A DNA stretch of 64,000 nucleotides, from NCBI RefSeq assembly GCF_900091725.1, contig NZ_FMBW01000063.1, forward strand, positions 124,001-188,000. Reading direction: 5' to 3'. The notes under the pieces are model-generated. The model had not been told where the DNA came from, did not search any database, and worked only from the letters and a program-made list of their open reading frames with translations. Both the position numbers and the translations under genes were made by a program. Numbering within the stretch: the first letter of the stretch is position 1; every line of letters starts with the position of its first letter. Shown here one piece after another: positions 61,952-64,000 of the stretch. This stretch comes from Streptomyces sp. DvalAA-43 (lineage in GTDB: Bacteria > Actinomycetota > Actinomycetes > Streptomycetales > Streptomycetaceae).

Positions 61952-63040
61952 GTGTCCGACACTGTGCCCGCGGGTTCCGTACTACGGCCCTATCCCAAGA
62001 TTTCCGCGAGGGAGCGGCTCGGCATGTCCGGGGCCCGGGAGTGGATCGCCGCGGAGAAGGTGCACGGAGCGCACTTCGCGGTGGTCTGCGACGGCACCGG
62101 GGTCCATCCGGGGAAGCGGCGTGAGCTGCTGGGTGACGATGCGTTGGACGGCTTCTTCGGCGTGAGCAGGATCTGGCCGGCGCTGTCGGTCGCGGCGGCA
62201 CGCTTCGCCTCGGCCCTGCGCGGTGCGTGGGGCGACTCCGCGGTGGTGACGATCTACGGAGAGCTCGCCGGTGGCTGTTACCCGCACCCGGATGTCCCTG
62301 CCCTTGCAGGTACCGAGCCCGTACAGACCGGTGTGTGGTACGCACCGGCCCTGCACTGGCTGCCGTTCGACGCCTCGGTCGAGAGGGACGGATGCCGGTG
62401 GTGGGTCTCCGACCGTGTTCTGCGTGAAACGGCGGCTGCCGCCGGGCTCATCTGCGTACCCGCTGTCGGACACGGCGCGTTGAACCGGCTCCAGGAGTTG
62501 CCCTGCGCCTTCCCCACCGGGGTCCCCGCCCTTTTCGGACTTCCCGAGCTGGTGGACAACCTCGCCGAGGGCTACGTCCTGAAGCCGGCCGGCGAATGGC
62601 AGGAGTCGGGTCCGGGCGGTGCCGGCATCCGCCCGGTGGTGAAGGTGAAGCAGAGGGCCTTCGCCGAGGACGAGCGCTTCGACGGTGCACGTCCGTATCT
62701 GGCACCGCCCGAGGGCGCGGCGGGCGCACCCGCCTGGCTGCTGGTCCAGGCATCGGCACTGCTCACCCCCGCCCGCGCGGCCGCCGCGGTGAGCAAGCTC
62801 GGGCCACGCGCCCCCGTGGACGCCGTTGCGGAGGAGATCACGCTGGACGTGACCGAGGAACTCTCCGAATCCCTGGGGGGAATGGAGGAGGCACTCCTGC
62901 GCGCTCTGGGACAAGCCCTCCGGCCCGGGGTGCGCTCCCTGGCGGCGTTCGACGCCGAGGACCGCCGTGGGCAGAAAGCCGGGCCCCGCAACTCCACGGG
63001 GAACGGTCAGATGACCACGGCCCGGCGCCCGCGCGTGTGA
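61952..63040 (+). CDS. Rnl2-type RNA ligase
   Basis: 362 residues from GTG 61952. All nucleotidyltransferase motifs are in order: motif I EKVHG (K36, the adenylated lysine), IIIa GELAGG (103-108), IV EGYVLKP (206-212) and V KVK (231-233). The C-terminal ~110 residues are helical and differ from T4 Rnl2. Such ligases seal 3'-OH/5'-P nicks in RNA, in repair or tRNA/rRNA maintenance. The 3' end overlaps the convergent oxidoreductase gene by 34 bp. No kinase/phosphatase or RtcB partner lies nearby. Confidence 0.9.
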   Translation: MSDTVPAGSVLRPYPKISARERLGMSGAREWIAAEKVHGAHFAVVCDGTGVHPGKRRELLGDDALDGFFGVSRIWPALSVAAARFASALRGAWGDSAVVTIYGELAGGCYPHPDVPALAGTEPVQTGVWYAPALHWLPFDASVERDGCRWWVSDRVLRETAAAAGLICVPAVGHGALNRLQELPCAFPTGVPALFGLPELVDNLAEGYVLKPAGEWQESGPGGAGIRPVVKVKQRAFAEDERFDGARPYLAPPEGAAGAPAWLLVQASALLTPARAAAAVSKLGPRAPVDAVAEEITLDVTEELSESLGGMEEALLRALGQALRPGVRSLAAFDAEDRRGQKAGPRNSTGNGQMTTARRPRV

Positions 63041-63900
63041 CCGGCCTGGCTGTCGATGTGCGCCGCCGCGGCCTCCGCGAGCGGGTACGACTTCTCGACC
63101 GGGATGTGGAGCTTCCCGCGTGAGATGAGGACGACGGCCTCGGCGAGCGCTTCCGGCACGCTCCCGGCCGTACCGGAGAACCGGACACCGAGCTCCGGCG
63201 CGCCGAGATCGGCGATGGAGACCACCTTCCGCGGGTCCCCGGTCAGTTCGACGAGTTCGGGGATCACACCCGAGCCGGCCAGGTCGAGAGCCGCGTCGAC
63301 AGGGCCGAGCCGCCGCACCCGCTCGACCCAGCCCTCGCCGTACGTCGTGGCGACGGCACCCAGGCTGCGCAGATACTCCTGGTTCGCGGCCCCGGCCGTG
63401 CCGATCACCGTGATGCCGCGGTCGCGGGCGATCTGGAGCACCGCCGATCCGACTCCCCCGGACGCACCGCTGACCAGCAGCGTCTGCCCGGACCGCGCAC
63501 CGACCTCGCGGATGACGCGCAGCGCGGTCTCCACCACGGAGGGGTACCCGGCCGCCTCTTCGAACGTCAGGCCCTCGGGCATACGGGCCCAGGCCGACAA
63601 CACGGCGAACTCGGCATAGGTGTTCTCCCCTTCGCCGAACACGTGGTCGCCGACCTCGATCCCTTCGACGCCCTCGCCGACCTCGTCCACCACCCCGGAG
63701 GCGTCCAGTCCGACTCCGGCGGGCAGCTCGATCGGATGGGCCTTGAGGATCTGGCCCTCACGAATCCTCCAGTCGACGGGGTTCACGCCCGCCGCCCGCA
63801 CGGCGATGCGTACCTGGCCGGGGCCCGCGTGGGGCTCCTCGGCGTCCATGAGTCGCAGAACTTCCGGGCCGCCGAACTCGGCGAAACTCACTCTCTTCAT
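63007..63900 (-). CDS. NADP-dependent MDR oxidoreductase (zinc-free)
   Basis: 297 residues from the ATG at 63900. GroES-like N-terminus (RVSFAEFGGPEVLRLMDAEE), NPVDWRIREG, and the Rossmann motif SGASGGVGSAVLQIA. No zinc ligands are seen. This is the quinone/enone reductase branch. It sits divergent from a TetR gene with a perfect palindrome between the starts, so it is probably under TetR control. Confidence 0.9.
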   Translation of the reverse strand: MKRVSFAEFGGPEVLRLMDAEEPHAGPGQVRIAVRAAGVNPVDWRIREGQILKAHPIELPAGVGLDASGVVDEVGEGVEGIEVGDHVFGEGENTYAEFAVLSAWARMPEGLTFEEAAGYPSVVETALRVIREVGARSGQTLLVSGASGGVGSAVLQIARDRGITVIGTAGAANQEYLRSLGAVATTYGEGWVERVRRLGPVDAALDLAGSGVIPELVELTGDPRKVVSIADLGAPELGVRFSGTAGSVPEALAEAVVLISRGKLHIPVEKSYPLAEAAAAHIDSQAGHTRGRRAVVI

Positions 63901-63912
63901 ACAGCCGACCGT

Positions 63913-63931
63913 AACACTAACGGTTAGTGTT
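63913..63931. promoter_or_regulatory. Perfect TetR-type operator
   Basis: AACACTAACGGTTAGTGTT: nine-base arms AACACTAAC and GTTAGTGTT about a single G. It is AT-rich against the surroundings and lies in the divergent promoter between the oxidoreductase and the TetR start at 63971. Confidence 0.88.
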
Positions 63932-63970
63932 TTGAAACGGTTTCACTTTTGTAGCTGATAGCATCAAGCC

Positions 63971-64000
63971 ATGACCGTGCCGACCGGACGCCGCGAACGC
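63971..64000 (+). CDS. TetR-family regulator, only first codons in window
   Basis: ATG 63971 opens MTVPTGRRER, the usual basic lead of a TetR HTH domain, running off the window end. The identity is inferred mainly from its position behind a palindromic operator and divergent from an oxidoreductase. Confidence 0.6.
   Translation, partial: MTVPTGRRER

Noticed and set aside
1..64000. CRISPR array
   Set aside because: No regularly spaced repeats with unique spacers; the tandem repeats seen have no spacers.

Overview
The window is very GC-rich, uses G/C-ending codons and GTG/TTG starts, and carries gene families typical of Streptomyces: two MmyB-type XRE regulators, PaaX, HxlR, TetR and MarR regulators, many secreted proteins and a large modular polyketide synthase (PKS). 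It reads as an accessory stretch of a Streptomyces-like chromosome, probably from an arm. The only RNA gene is an initiator tRNA-fMet near 2.3 kb. The strain cannot be named from the sequence.

Layout. 0-2.4 kb: a cut LysR regulator, a tyrosine-recombinase tail, a PLP lyase and tRNA-fMet. 2.4-7.5 kb: an alpha/beta hydrolase and an MmyB regulator divergent from an aldo/keto reductase - zinc alcohol dehydrogenase - aldo/keto reductase operon. 8-12.5 kb: an orphan protein, an S1-domain protein, a membrane-anchored hydrolase, and a GNAT-PaaX operon with a dyad operator. 12.5-19.5 kb: a decayed zone of transposase, integrase and HTH scraps holding a coupled hypothetical/double-Nudix pair and small proteins. 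19.5-24 kb: a YCII protein and an esterase plus metallo-hydrolase divergent from a second MmyB regulator. 24-31 kb: a GNAT enzyme, IS3 and IS5 remnants beside broken genes, an atypical phosphotransferase, a SUKH-domain protein and an FBP/TetR pair sharing an operator. 31-34.5 kb: an SGNH hydrolase, a gutted SDR and a second phosphotransferase.

34.9-43.3 kb: one gene encodes a complete single-polypeptide PKS, ordered acyl-ligase, ACP, KS, AT(malonyl), DH, KR, ACP, thioesterase. It has its own loading and release domains and ends at a strong hairpin. No other PKS gene and no obvious tailoring gene lies beside it.

43.4-64 kb: a repeat lipoprotein, a GNAT enzyme, a broken SDR divergent from an HxlR regulator started by TTG, two serine hydrolases, a thioredoxin-reductase-like flavoprotein lacking CxxC, and an 801-residue secreted, membrane-anchored protein with an HxE/CxxC deaminase-like signature. 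Then come a MerR-methyltransferase fusion with a frameshift, a secreted LRAT/papain-like protein divergent from a membrane-tethered HTH protein, an Mrr-like nuclease with membrane segments, a barstar-domain protein, an MDR/MarR pair with two matching operators, RidA, an Rnl2-type RNA ligase, another MDR oxidoreductase, and the first codons of a TetR gene behind a perfect 19-bp palindrome.

Three genes share one defect: a single base missing in or beside a G/C run, the next frame restoring the family sequence. This may be sequencing error rather than true decay. The most interesting items are the stand-alone PKS and the anchored deaminase-like protein.
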